A stretch of DNA of 64,000 nucleotides, taken from positions 1,488,001 through 1,552,000 of the forward strand of contig NZ_LT635477.1 in NCBI RefSeq assembly GCF_900120335.1. Reading direction: 5' to 3'. The notes under the pieces are model-generated. The model searched no databases. It was not told where the DNA came from and worked only from the letters and a program-made list of their open reading frames with translations. Made by a program: the position numbers and the translations under genes. Shown here piece by piece: positions 1 through 9,173 of the stretch; positions within the stretch are counted from its first letter, which is position 1; each line of letters begins with the position of its first letter. The stretch is from Helicobacter pylori (GTDB taxonomy: Bacteria; Campylobacterota; Campylobacteria; Campylobacterales; Helicobacteraceae).

Positions 1-44
1 GCTATGGCATTATGTTTGATCTTATTAATAGCAGAGGAGTGGCA

Positions 45-731
45 ATGGGATACACAAGCAAATTAGCTTTAAAGATTTGTTTGGTAGGTTTGTGTTTATT
101 TAGCACCCTTAGTGCAGAACACCTTGAGCAAAAAGGGAATTATATTTATAAGGGAGAGGAGGCTTATAATAATAAGGAATATGAGCGAGCGGCTTCTTTT
201 TATAAGAGCGCTATTAAAAATGGTGAGTCGCTTGCTTATGTTCTTTTGGGGATCATGTATGAAAATGGTAGGGGTGTACCTAAAGATTACAAGAAAGCGG
301 TTGAATATTTCCAAAAAGCGGTTGATAACGATATACCTAGAGGGTATAACAATTTGGGCGTGATGTATAAAGAGGGTAAGGGAGTTCCTAAAGATGAAAA
401 GAAAGCGGTTGAGTATTTTAGAATAGCTACAGAGAAAGGTTATACTAACGCTTATATCAACTTAGGCATCATGTATATGGAGGGCAGGGGAGTTCCAAGT
501 AACTATGCAAAAGCGACAGAATATTTTAGAAAAGCGATGCATAAGGGCAATGTGGAAGCTTATATTCTCCTAGGGGATATTTATTATAGCGGGAATGATC
601 AATTGGGTATTGAGCCGGACAAAGATAAGGCTGTTGTCTATTATAAAATGGCGGCTGATATAAGTTCTTCTAGTGCTTATGAAGGGTTGTCAGAGTCTTA
701 TCAGGTATGGGTTAGGCGTAGAAAAAGATAA
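45..731 (+). CDS. Sel1-repeat secreted protein (HcpX-like, C-terminus altered)
   Basis: A secreted solenoid protein of the Helicobacter cysteine-rich/Sel1 family, corresponding in position to HP1117. The ATG at 45 is preferred over the ATG at 12 because it has an AGAGGAG ribosome site and opens directly into a signal peptide ending around LSAEH. About five Sel1 units follow, with the pattern LGIMYENGRGVPKDYKKAVEY repeated at roughly 36-residue spacing; unlike HcpC it has almost no repeat cysteines. An extra G near 704-705 shifts the frame and gives a stop at 729-731. The original frame continues after the stop to 813-815 and encodes a plausible Sel1 tail (KAEEYMQKACDF), because the A7 run at 730-736 is one base short and restores the frame. 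The function in H. pylori is unknown; the family is exported and immunogenic. The family call is strong. Confidence 0.85.
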   Translation: MGYTSKLALKICLVGLCLFSTLSAEHLEQKGNYIYKGEEAYNNKEYERAASFYKSAIKNGESLAYVLLGIMYENGRGVPKDYKKAVEYFQKAVDNDIPRGYNNLGVMYKEGKGVPKDEKKAVEYFRIATEKGYTNAYINLGIMYMEGRGVPSNYAKATEYFRKAMHKGNVEAYILLGDIYYSGNDQLGIEPDKDKAVVYYKMAADISSSSAYEGLSESYQVWVRRRKR

Positions 732-840
732 AAAAAGGCTGAAGAATACATGCAAAAAGCATGCGATTTTGACATTGATAAAAATTGTAAGAAAAGGAAT
801 ACTTCAAGCCGATAACTCTCAAACTTGGGCTTGATTCAAG

Positions 841-1024
841 GATTTTTGTTTTATTTTAAGTAGCATGTGTCTTTGAACAATTGATTTGAAGCGATAGATT
901 AAAAAGTATTGCGTTTTTCATGGCTGAGTAGCCTTATAGCAAAAACTTTAGCCAAAATATTGCTCGCTATAACCTTGCTCTGTTTTTGCCTTAAATACTC
1001 CCCCTGTCTTAACAAACCCCCTAA
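841..1024 (+). other. Interval with a possible membrane-segment coding remnant
   Basis: No intact gene is visible. One frame from a TTG near 914 to the TAG at 1044-1046 reads as a hydrophobic peptide (IAKTLAKILLAITLLCFCLK) that could be a lost N-terminal membrane segment of the large protein beginning downstream. Joining the two would need a frameshift around 1022-1044. This is inference from the translation only. Confidence 0.35.
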
Positions 1025-1120
1025 ATTTACAAACTCCAAGCAATAGCGAGCGGATTTCATAAGCTTTTTAAAAACGACGCTAAGATCGCTGAAAGCCTAA
1101 AACCCGCTATTACGAAAAAC

Positions 1121-3604
1121 TTGAGCCAAGGGTTAGCGACCACTTTGAGCGGAGCGTTAAAATACCAGTGGACTAAATTCACGCTAGGGACTTTATACCG
1201 CAACGCGCCCGATCGCATTTTAGGGATTAAACTCCCCAAAGCCTTGAATGAAGCCACCGCAGGCGCGGCCTTAAAGTATCACCTAAAAAGAGCGTTAGAA
1301 AGAAGCCACTCTATAAGCGATTTTAGTAAGAATTTAGAATTGAGCGCCAAAAACGCTAAATTTAGCAACAACACGCTTAAAATCATTGAAGAGCTTACTA
1401 ACGGAATCAAGCAAGCCAGCGAAGAAATCAAAGAAAAAGCGTTTGATTTTTCTAATAAAAAACTCACTAACGAGCAAATCAAAGAGCTATTAAATAACGC
1501 AGAAATCCCTACAAGCGGGAGAGACGCTATCACTTTTGGAGTGAATAACCTAAACCCTGAAATGGTTGAATTCCTGCACAAAAACAACAAAAAAATGATT
1601 ATAGAAAAAGCCTCTAACAAAGAATTAGAACTTTTAAAAGACGCTAACTTTAAACACCCTGAAAACATAAGATCGAGTTTAGATCATGATGCTATCGCTC
1701 ACATACTCAAAAGGCATGGCGTTAATTCTGTCAATGTTAAAAATGGAGAAAGCCCTATCACTTACGAGGATATAGCGAATTATAGATATATCGTTAATAA
1801 CGCTGATGCCATTCTTAGGACTATAGACAAATACAATCAAGAAGCTATCACGGCGTTTAAACAAATTAACGGCTATACGGTAGTGGTAGAGCAAGCGGTC
1901 AATAAGAAAAATGAATTAGTTTTAAAAACGATGTATAAGAACAATGGGAGTTATAAAAATAATGATGTTTATAAAGAATTTTCAAGCACCTCACTCAACG
2001 CTAATGCGAAGGTGCCCCATGGGTTGAGTTCCCATGGTGGTGCTACAGATAATCCTACACCAAAACCGCTAAATAGTCAAGAGGATTTATTAAAAAGAAC
2101 AGAAAATTCAAACGAAACCACACCAAAACCTACAAATTTATCCCCACTAGAGCAAGCCAACGCCGAAAAGTTAGCGAAGTTAGAAAGCGAAGCCAAAGAA
2201 AGCGAACAGGAATTTTTAAAAGCTAAAGAGCAAGAATTAAAGCGTAAAGAAGCGTTAAAAAAGAAATTAGAACACGAGCGAGGGAATGCGGGCAATATTG
2301 AAAGCCAGACTAAAATAGAAGTAGGAGAAGATATACCCGCATCAATCCAAGCGCAGATCCCCAAAAGCCGAGTGAGGTTGAACGAACGAGAGATTTACGA
2401 TCTGGATTATGCGATCGTGAAAGCTAAAGATCTAAAACCAAGCTTTACCACAGGCGGGGCACAAAAGAGAACGGACATGAACGAAGAACAGATTAAAAGC
2501 ATAGCGGAGGATTTTGATCCTAAAAAGATATTTGGGAGCGGAGGTTTTGAGGATTTACCAATCATTCTACATGATGGGCAAGTGATCGCAGGGAACCACC
2601 GCATCCAAGGCATGCTAAACTTCACGCCAAAAAGCAGATACATTTACAACAAAGCGATCAAGGAATACTATCATATAGACTTAGCGCCGGACGAATTGTT
2701 AGTAAGAGTGCCAAACAAGCGCCTAGACAACACCGAGATCAACAATTTAGCGGCTTCAAGCAATCAAGGACGCTTTAACAGCGAGAGCGATCATGCAATA
2801 GCGGTTTTAAGCCATTACGAAGCGAAATTGAAAGAATTAGAAAAGAAATTAGACGCTGATAGCATCTACTCCTTAAAAAACATCGTCGCTAAAAACCTTA
2901 ATTTTGACAAAGCCACCCACCCTAATGTGGGCGATAGTAATTTAGCGCTTTTAATGTTCAACATGCCAAGGACTAAAACGCAAGGGATAGAATTACTCAA
3001 CCGCTGGCAAAAAGAGTTTTCTAACGACATTAAAAGCTATGAAAAGGTTAAAAAAATGTTTGTAGATAACGCCGGAAGCTTTCACAATCTCATCCACGAC
3101 ATGAACTTCCCTAACGTGAGTTTAAACGCTTATTTAAGCGATATTATGGATCGCAGTTTTGCCAATTTAAAGAATTACCCAAGCACGAGCGAGAGCTTGA
3201 AAGACTTGAGCGAGAAATTCTATAAAACGAGTTCTTTAGACATGTTTGAAAAGAGCGATCAAAGCGCGAGCGATATCAGCGAGATTTTAGGAGGTGCGAT
3301 CGCGCGATTTGCGAGGTTTGATGATCCTTCTAAGGCGTTATTTGAAGCGTTAAAGAGTGATAACATTAAAAAAGGCTTGAAAGAGTTTAAAATAGCAGAT
3401 ATTACCAAAGACATGTTTAACCCTGATAGTAAGGAATTTAAGGACATTGACATTTACGACTTCACGCATTACCTTTTAATGGTCAATAGAGAGCCGAATG
3501 AAAACAATCCCGTATTAAACCGCTTAGTTCAAGCCGTTAAAGACATGCAAAAAGAAAGCGAGAAAGGGATAAAAAAACAAAAACTTGAAAAAGTCAAGGA
3601 GTAA
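1121..3604 (+). CDS. Polyvalent-type protein: PBECR-like nuclease plus ParB/DdrB-like domain (DUF3519 family), N-terminus probably lost
   Basis: An 827-residue protein from a TTG start; coding-like sequence continues in frame back to about 1025, where a TAA blocks it, so the natural N-terminus is probably missing. Around residues 185-290 there is a segment with HILKRHG and following beta-rich sequence. It resembles the phage-encoded barnase/EndoU/colicin E5-D/RelE-like nuclease (PBECR) domains. A charged coiled linker follows (residues about 330-400). Residues about 425-640 contain QVIAGNHRIQGM and NVGDSNLALLMFNMP, like ParB/DdrB-type domains. Such multidomain proteins are carried by conjugative elements and phages and are thought to protect the incoming element. 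It matches the position of HP1116 and looks like a relic of a plasticity-zone element. Domain calls are from motif memory and were not searched. Confidence 0.65.
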   Translation: MSQGLATTLSGALKYQWTKFTLGTLYRNAPDRILGIKLPKALNEATAGAALKYHLKRALERSHSISDFSKNLELSAKNAKFSNNTLKIIEELTNGIKQASEEIKEKAFDFSNKKLTNEQIKELLNNAEIPTSGRDAITFGVNNLNPEMVEFLHKNNKKMIIEKASNKELELLKDANFKHPENIRSSLDHDAIAHILKRHGVNSVNVKNGESPITYEDIANYRYIVNNADAILRTIDKYNQEAITAFKQINGYTVVVEQAVNKKNELVLKTMYKNNGSYKNNDVYKEFSSTSLNANAKVPHGLSSHGGATDNPTPKPLNSQEDLLKRTENSNETTPKPTNLSPLEQANAEKLAKLESEAKESEQEFLKAKEQELKRKEALKKKLEHERGNAGNIESQTKIEVGEDIPASIQAQIPKSRVRLNEREIYDLDYAIVKAKDLKPSFTTGGAQKRTDMNEEQIKSIAEDFDPKKIFGSGGFEDLPIILHDGQVIAGNHRIQGMLNFTPKSRYIYNKAIKEYYHIDLAPDELLVRVPNKRLDNTEINNLAASSNQGRFNSESDHAIAVLSHYEAKLKELEKKLDADSIYSLKNIVAKNLNFDKATHPNVGDSNLALLMFNMPRTKTQGIELLNRWQKEFSNDIKSYEKVKKMFVDNAGSFHNLIHDMNFPNVSLNAYLSDIMDRSFANLKNYPSTSESLKDLSEKFYKTSSLDMFEKSDQSASDISEILGGAIARFARFDDPSKALFEALKSDNIKKGLKEFKIADITKDMFNPDSKEFKDIDIYDFTHYLLMVNREPNENNPVLNRLVQAVKDMQKESEKGIKKQKLEKVKE

Positions 3605-3613
3605 ATTAAAAAA

Positions 3614-4035
3614 ATGAAAGAAATGAAACCATTTGACATTATCTTAGAAGCGAGAAGGATACTTGATAAACGCATCAAAACGCTTTTACTTTTTTTCTGG
3701 TCTTAATATGGTGTGTTTGGGCGTGAGTTTTACCAATAAGCCTCATTTGTGGCTTTGGTTTTTAGTGGTAGGTTGTTATTTAGTTTATGAGTGGCAAAAG
3801 AAACAGAAAGATTTTCAAAAAGCTAAAAGTTTGAAATTTGACAGCGTTAGCGAATTAGAAAAGGATTTGAACATGGAAGTAACTAATGATGAATGGGATA
3901 CCATTAAAAAACTTAATAAAAAGTTAAAAATGTTTTTTAATGTATGCTTTTTATGTTTTTTTATTAATGAGTTATCTCATTGTGGGGGTGCGCGTTACTC
4001 TCTCTCTTATAGATAATCATGGAGTGTTAAAATGA
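3614..4035 (+). pseudogene. Small two-membrane-segment protein, broken by two homopolymer frameshifts
   Basis: The ATG at 3614 lies just after the preceding stop and begins MKEMKPFDIILEARRILDKR. The frame then ends early because an A4 run at 3677-3680 has one base too many. The next frame carries the body (FYFFSGLNMVCLGVSF, then a membrane segment LWLWFLVVGCYLVYEW and a charged middle). A second +1 shift in the T7 run at about 3956-3962 diverts the end to a stop at 4014-4016. Restoring it gives a second membrane segment (LLMSYLIVGVRVTLSLID) whose stop TGA overlaps the next ATG as ATGA. That overlap is good evidence for the original reading frame. The function is unknown; it probably belonged to the same element as its neighbours. 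Confidence 0.7.
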
Positions 4036-4649
4036 ATTACCCTAATTTGCCTAATAGCGCGCTAGAAATAACCGAGCAGCCTGGAGTGAAAGAAATCACT
4101 AACGAGCTTTTAAAGCAATTACAGAACGCTTTAAAAGGTAATCATCTTTTCACTGAGCAAGTGGAACTGAGCCTTAAAGGGATCGTTAGGATTTTAGAAG
4201 TGCTTTTGAGTTTGGATTTTTTCAAGAATGCGAACGAGATTGATAGCAGTTTGAGAAATTCCATTGAGTGGCTGACTAACGCCGGCGAGAGCTTGAAATT
4301 AAAAATGAAAGAATACGAGCGCTTTTTCAATGATTTCAATACAAGCATGCACGCTAACGAGCAAGAAGTAACCAACACCTTAAACGCTAACACCGAGAAC
4401 ATCAAAAGCGAAATTAAAAAGCTAGAAAATCAATTGATAGAAGAGGCGAGAATGCTTTTAACGAGCTATCAAATCTTTTTAAACCAAGCCAGAGATAACG
4501 CTAATCATCAAATCACAGAAAACAAAACCCAAAGCCTTGAAGCGATTACACAAGCGAAAAACAACGCTAACAACGAAATAAGCACGAATAAAACGCAAGC
4601 AATCAATAACATTAACGAAGCTAAAAAACGATCATTATCAAAACATTGA
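4032..4649 (+). CDS. Coiled-coil protein of the element remnant
   Basis: A 205-residue protein with no recognisable enzymatic motif. Residues about 1-95 form a helical domain and the remainder is a long coiled coil. The C-terminus carries near-repeats of about 15 residues (ITENKTQSLEAITQAKNNAN, then STNKTQAINNINEAKK). The gene starts by ATGA overlap with the reconstructed end of the upstream membrane-protein pseudogene, so the two were once co-translated. The protein stops abruptly after NEAKKRSLSKH, just before the uvrB promoter; the repeat is cut off, suggesting that the right end of the element was deleted here. This is HP1115 by position. Function unknown. Confidence 0.6.
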   Translation: MNYPNLPNSALEITEQPGVKEITNELLKQLQNALKGNHLFTEQVELSLKGIVRILEVLLSLDFFKNANEIDSSLRNSIEWLTNAGESLKLKMKEYERFFNDFNTSMHANEQEVTNTLNANTENIKSEIKKLENQLIEEARMLLTSYQIFLNQARDNANHQITENKTQSLEAITQAKNNANNEISTNKTQAINNINEAKKRSLSKH

Positions 4650-4686
4650 TTTTTTTGAGATTGAATAAGGCGTGTTAAAAACCTAC

Positions 4687-4692
4687 TATAAT
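4687..4692 (+). promoter_or_regulatory. uvrB promoter -10 box
   Basis: TATAAT, 26 bases before the preferred uvrB ATG at 4719. It is a perfect sigma-80 type -10 box; H. pylori promoters usually lack a clear -35. Confidence 0.7.
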
Positions 4693-4718
4693 ACCCCTAA
4701 AAAATGCGAGTTTTAAAG

Positions 4719-6695
4719 ATGCCTTTATTTGATTTAAAAAGCCCTTATCCACCAGCAGGCGATCAGCCCCAAGCCATAGAAGCTTTAACGAAAAGCTTGA
4801 AAAATAACAACCATTATCAAACTCTAGTGGGGGTTACAGGGAGCGGTAAGACTTACACGATGGCTAATACCATCGCTCAAACCAATAAACCCACTTTGAT
4901 CATGAGCCATAATAAGACCTTATGCGCGCAGCTTTATAGCGAGTTTAAGGCGTTTTTCCCACACAATAGGGTGGAGTATTTTATCTCCCACTTTGATTAC
5001 TACCAGCCTGAGAGCTATATCCCTAGGAGGGATTTATTCATTGAAAAAGACAGCTCTATTAACGATGACTTGGAGCGTTTGAGATTGAGTGCGACCACTT
5101 CGCTTTTAGGTTATGATGATGTGATTGTGATAGCGAGCGTTTCGGCTAATTATGGTTTGGGTAACCCTGAAGAATATCTAAAAGTCATGGAAAAAATCAA
5201 AGTGGGCGAGAAGCGCGCTTACAAGAACTTTTTATTAAAGCTAGTGGAAATGGGTTATAGCCGTAATGAAGTGGTGTTTGATAGGGGGAGCTTTAGAGCG
5301 ACTGGGGAATGCGTGGATATTTTCCCCGCTTATAATGACGCTGAATTTATTAGAATTGAATTTTTTGGCGATGAGATAGAAAGGATTGCTGTCTTTGACG
5401 CCTTAGAAAGAAATGAAATCAAGCGTTTGGATTCTGTCATGCTTTATGCGGCCAGTCAGTTTGCCGTAGGGAGTGAGAGGTTGAATTTAGCCATTAAAAG
5501 CATTGAAGATGAACTCGCTTTAAGATTGAAATTTTTTAAAGAGCAGGATAAAATGCTTGAATACAACCGCCTCAAACAACGCACCGAGCATGATTTAGAA
5601 ATGATTAGCGCGACCGGTGTGTGTAAGGGCATTGAAAATTACGCGCGCCATTTTACAGGTAAAGCCCCTAACGAAACGCCTTTTTGCTTGTTTGATTATT
5701 TAGGGATATTTGAGCGGGAGTTTTTAGTCATTGTGGATGAAAGCCATGTGAGTTTGCCGCAATTTGGGGGGATGTATGCAGGAGATATGAGCAGGAAAAG
5801 CGTTTTAGTGGAATATGGTTTTAGATTGCCTAGCGCTTTAGACAACCGCCCTTTAAAGTTTGATGAATTTATCCATAAAAATTGCCAGTTCCTTTTTGTG
5901 TCCGCTACGCCCAATAAGCTAGAATTAGAGCTTTCTCAAAAGAATGTCGCTGAGCAAATCATTCGCCCTACAGGGCTTTTAGACCCCAAATTTGAAGTGC
6001 GAGACAGCGATAAGCAAGTCCAGGATTTATTTGATGAAATCAAGTCAGTGGTGGCTAGAGGTGAAAGGGTGCTCATCACCACGCTCACTAAAAAAATGGC
6101 AGAAGAATTGTGTAAATATTATGCTGAATGGGGCTTGAAGGTGCGTTACATGCATAGTGAAATTGATGCGATTGAAAGGAATCACATTATCCGCTCTTTA
6201 AGGCTTAAGGAATTTGATGTTTTAATAGGGATCAATCTTTTAAGAGAGGGGTTGGATTTGCCTGAAGTTTCTTTAGTAGCGATCATGGATGCGGATAAAG
6301 AAGGGTTTTTAAGGAGCGAAACAAGCCTCATTCAAACCATGGGGCGAGCCGCTAGAAACGCTAATGGTAAGGTTTTATTATACGCTAAAAAGATCACTCA
6401 AAGCATGCAAAAAGCCTTTGAGATCACGAGTTACAGGCGCGCCAAGCAAGAAGAGTTTAATAAAATCCATAACATCACCCCCAAAACCGTTACGCGCGCT
6501 TTAGAAGAGGAGTTGAAATTAAGAGACGATGAAATCAAAATCGCTAAAGCTTTAAAAAAGGACAAGATGCCTAAAAGTGAAAGGGAAAAAATCATTAAAG
6601 AATTGGATAAAAAAATGCGAGAGTGCGCGAAAAATTTGGATTTTGAAGAAGCGATGCGTTTGAGAGACGAAATCACTCAATTAAGAACGCTTTAA
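4719..6695 (+). CDS. uvrB: Excinuclease ABC subunit B
   Basis: UvrB is the DNA-damage-verifying helicase-like subunit of nucleotide excision repair; it receives the lesion from UvrA and recruits UvrC. The start at 4719 ([20 protein letters not shown]) gives 658 residues, the normal length. A GTG or ATG further upstream (4704) would place the start too close to the -10 box. Visible motifs are Walker A ([10 protein letters not shown]), the beta-hairpin region (YYQPESYIP), DEAD-like VIVDESHVS, helicase motifs [19 protein letters not shown] and [12 protein letters not shown], the QTMGRAARN motif VI and a C-terminal UVR domain ([12 protein letters not shown]) that contacts UvrC. It is transcribed alone, between an element remnant and a convergent outer membrane protein gene. 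Confidence 0.98.
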   Translation: MPLFDLKSPYPPAGDQPQAIEALTKSLKNNNHYQTLVGVTGSGKTYTMANTIAQTNKPTLIMSHNKTLCAQLYSEFKAFFPHNRVEYFISHFDYYQPESYIPRRDLFIEKDSSINDDLERLRLSATTSLLGYDDVIVIASVSANYGLGNPEEYLKVMEKIKVGEKRAYKNFLLKLVEMGYSRNEVVFDRGSFRATGECVDIFPAYNDAEFIRIEFFGDEIERIAVFDALERNEIKRLDSVMLYAASQFAVGSERLNLAIKSIEDELALRLKFFKEQDKMLEYNRLKQRTEHDLEMISATGVCKGIENYARHFTGKAPNETPFCLFDYLGIFEREFLVIVDESHVSLPQFGGMYAGDMSRKSVLVEYGFRLPSALDNRPLKFDEFIHKNCQFLFVSATPNKLELELSQKNVAEQIIRPTGLLDPKFEVRDSDKQVQDLFDEIKSVVARGERVLITTLTKKMAEELCKYYAEWGLKVRYMHSEIDAIERNHIIRSLRLKEFDVLIGINLLREGLDLPEVSLVAIMDADKEGFLRSETSLIQTMGRAARNANGKVLLYAKKITQSMQKAFEITSYRRAKQEEFNKIHNITPKTVTRALEEELKLRDDEIKIAKALKKDKMPKSEREKIIKELDKKMRECAKNLDFEEAMRLRDEITQLRTL

Positions 6696-6719
6696 AAACT
6701 ATCGCTTAAAAACTGCACT

Positions 6720-7553
6720 TTAAAAACTATAAGTGTAGTTGAAATAAACCGAGTAATTGCGTCTGAAATCAACTTGATACAACAAGCTGTTGATCCCGTA
6801 TTCTAAAAATCGTAAAACTTTTAAGACATTTTCACTATTATTGCTAATGTTATTCATGGAATAATAATGGTTAAAATAATAAGTAGGGATTTTAATCCCA
6901 AAGCCAAATTGGTTATGCTCATTCCCTAAACGAACCCCTAAATTTACCAAAAACTGGAAGCCGTTTGAATTCACTTTCCCGCCAAAAGTGTTTTGAAGAA
7001 GAGTTTGATACAATAACGCATCGCTCAATCTGTCATACACTCCAGCAAAAGCGATCCCCAAATTGAACCCGGCAAAAAACTTATCCCCATTATAAGCGTT
7101 AAGCAATAAATCCATATAAGTGCCATAAGTGGAAATGATAACAGACTGCGATTCTTTTGGGCCATAAAGAGAGGCGCTCAAATCATAAAACAGCCCCCAC
7201 CTGAAGCCAAACCATTTCGTTTCTTCATGCTTACCCACCCACTTATAGCCCACTTGAACGCCAAGACCATTAGACACATACGAATTTTTAAAAACAGGGC
7301 TTAGACTATCGCTGAAAATAATCTGACTTTTATTAAATCGTTGGGATAAATTCAAGTTGCTAGAGTTGTGCTGAATGCTCCCTAACTGATACCCAAGCCC
7401 CAGATAAAACGCCGATCTATCCGCATAGCGTTTGATGGGCGAAACCACCTTTTTATTAAAAAAAGTATAATCCCCTTTAGTCAAAACATCTTTAAAGCTC
7501 TCTGCATTAAGCGCGTAAAAAAGCCCTAAAATTAACCATAACGCTCGTTTCAA
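6720..7553 (-). CDS. horI: Hor-family outer membrane protein
   Basis: A 277-residue beta-barrel outer membrane protein of the H. pylori Hop/Hor superfamily, corresponding to HP1113. A signal peptide (MKRALWLILGLFYALNAES) is followed by the family segment AFYLGLGYQLGSIQ, and the chain ends in FNYTYSF, the alternating aromatic C-terminus that BamA recognises. It shares KWVGKHEETKWFGFRWGLFY-like text with the protein encoded at 12733-13395, so the two are paralogues. The function is not established; members are porins or adhesins. The symbol horI is from memory. Its upstream region holds one copy of the dispersed intergenic repeat. Confidence 0.85.
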   Translation of the reverse strand: MKRALWLILGLFYALNAESFKDVLTKGDYTFFNKKVVSPIKRYADRSAFYLGLGYQLGSIQHNSSNLNLSQRFNKSQIIFSDSLSPVFKNSYVSNGLGVQVGYKWVGKHEETKWFGFRWGLFYDLSASLYGPKESQSVIISTYGTYMDLLLNAYNGDKFFAGFNLGIAFAGVYDRLSDALLYQTLLQNTFGGKVNSNGFQFLVNLGVRLGNEHNQFGFGIKIPTYYFNHYYSMNNISNNSENVLKVLRFLEYGINSLLYQVDFRRNYSVYFNYTYSF

Positions 7554-7850
7554 AAAAGCCCTTTGATTGAAATTTTAATTTTTTACAAATTGGTTTTAAA
7601 CTTTATTGTATCGTTTTAAACTTTATTTAAACTCATTTTCTTAAGGGGATAGGGGGTATTTTGAAATAATTCCCCTAAAACCCCCAAAAAAACCCTAACC
7701 TTTCAAGAGCGTTTTTTTAAGAAGCTATCGTTTGATTAAAATCAAGCTTTTTGATTATATTTATTCTAAAAACGCTTTGAGTTTTTTTAAATTCTGCAAT
7801 CAATAATCCATAAGAACAAAGCCAAAAAAATTTTAGGCTAAAAACGCGCC
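7554..7850. repeat. Intergenic region with dispersed repeat copy A
   Basis: No gene is seen in these 297 bases. The core at 7629-7672 contains AAGGGGATAGGGGGTATTTT, followed by a C-rich run of CCCTAAAA-like text, then CTATCGTTTGATTAAAATCAAGC with a T run (7721-7752), and a tail rich in AAACGCTTT. The same core recurs at 25837-25880, 53751-53794 and 54827-54870, and the wider arrangement is shared by the first three copies. The region lies directly upstream of the outer membrane protein gene on the minus strand and may contain its promoter. The TTGAT/ATCAA hairpin followed by T5 could act as a plus-strand terminator. Confidence 0.65.
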
Positions 7851-9173
7851 TTATCCAAACACCCTTTTAAAAATCGCCCCCACATTTTTAGTGTAATAGC
7901 TGTAATCAAAACATGCTTTGATTTCGTCCTCGCTCAAATATTTTTTCAAGCGTTCATCGTTGAGTAGGGCGTTTAAAAACAAATTTTCATCAGCGTTTTT
8001 AAAAGCGCCTTGTTGCAAAATCTCCCATATTTTCATCGCATTTTCTTGCACGATAGAATAACTTTCTTCTCGGCTCAAACCTTTTTTGGGCAATTCCAAT
8101 AACACCCGTTGCGAAAAGACTAACCCTCCACTCAAAGCTAAATTTTTAAGCATGTTTTTAGGGTAAACCACCAAATTTTCAATCACGCTATTTAGGCGGC
8201 TGAGCATAAAATCGCTAGTGATAAACAGATCAGGCAAGGCAAAACGCTCCACAGAGCTATGGCTCATGTCCCTTTCATGCCATAAGGCGACATTTTCTAG
8301 CATGGGGGTAGTAAAAGAGCGAATTACCCTGCAAAGCCCGGTGATATTCTCGCTCAATATGGGGTTTCTTTTGTGAGGCATCGCAGAGCTTCCTTTTTGC
8401 CCTGTTAAAAAAGCTTCTTCCACTTCATAGACTTCACTGCGTTGCAAATGGCGGATATTGACAGCAATTTTTTCACAACTGCTCGCTAAAAGAGCCAGAT
8501 CGCATGCAAGCCTGGCGTAGCGGTCTCTTTGAATGACTTGATTGCTGATATTGGCGGTTTTTAAGCCTAAAAATCCGCACGCTAATTCTTCTAATTCTAA
8601 AGGGGCGTGCGCGAAATTCCCCATAGCCCCACTGATCGCTCCCACGCTGATAAATTCCATCGTTAAATCTAAGGCTTTTAAATGCCGTTTGATTTCATCA
8701 GCAAAAAGGGCTAACACTAAGCCAAAAGTAATGGGTTCGCCAAACACCCCATGGCTTCTGCCTACCATTAGCGTGTCTTGATGCTCTAAAGCCCTGTTTT
8801 TAAGGGTTTCATAGAGGTTTTTAACGCCTTTTTGAATGAGTTTTAAGCTTTTGGTCATCAATAACGCCATAGCCGTATCAATGCAATCGCTAGAAGTGAT
8901 CCCATAATGAAAGAAGCGGGACTCTTCGCCCAAGCTTTCAGCCACGCAAGTAGTGAAAGCGATTAAATCATGCTTAGTGGTTTTTTCAATTTCTTTGATG
9001 TGCTCAAGATTGAATGCCGCTTTTAAGCAGATTTTTTCACAATCGCTATCTTGGATTTGCCCAAGCTTGTTCCACGCCCTAACGACAGCTTTTTCTACTT
9101 CTAAATAGGTTTCAAATTTGGTTTGCTCATTCCATAGGGCTTTCATTTCTTCATTCGCATAGCGTTCTAACAC
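7851..9173 (-). CDS. purB: Adenylosuccinate lyase
   Basis: PurB catalyses two fumarate-releasing steps of purine synthesis: SAICAR to AICAR, and adenylosuccinate to AMP. The fumarase/aspartase superfamily signature is visible as SSAMPHKRNPILSEN, with GRSHGVFGEPITFG and SSDCIDTAMALL earlier. A TTG at 9179 is possible, but the AAGGA ribosome site sits six bases before the GTG at 9173 and that start gives 440 residues, the expected size. It is transcribed leftwards downstream of the porCDAB operon with a gap of about 110 bases, so it could be partly co-transcribed. Confidence 0.96.
   Translation of the reverse strand: MLERYANEEMKALWNEQTKFETYLEVEKAVVRAWNKLGQIQDSDCEKICLKAAFNLEHIKEIEKTTKHDLIAFTTCVAESLGEESRFFHYGITSSDCIDTAMALLMTKSLKLIQKGVKNLYETLKNRALEHQDTLMVGRSHGVFGEPITFGLVLALFADEIKRHLKALDLTMEFISVGAISGAMGNFAHAPLELEELACGFLGLKTANISNQVIQRDRYARLACDLALLASSCEKIAVNIRHLQRSEVYEVEEAFLTGQKGSSAMPHKRNPILSENITGLCRVIRSFTTPMLENVALWHERDMSHSSVERFALPDLFITSDFMLSRLNSVIENLVVYPKNMLKNLALSGGLVFSQRVLLELPKKGLSREESYSIVQENAMKIWEILQQGAFKNADENLFLNALLNDERLKKYLSEDEIKACFDYSYYTKNVGAIFKRVFG

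Noticed and set aside
1279-1668. A 129-codon open frame on the minus strand
   Set aside because: Antisense to the large polyvalent gene; the leucine/serine-rich translation reflects Lys/Glu/Asn codons read backwards.
4224-4230. AAGAATG, the target sequence associated with TnPZ elements
   Set aside because: It occurs inside the coiled-coil gene and not at either edge of the remnant block, so it is likely chance.
7611-7800. Type I toxin-antitoxin (AapA/IsoA-like) module in the dispersed repeat
   Set aside because: No short hydrophobic-basic peptide of the AapA kind could be read in either direction in any of the repeat copies.
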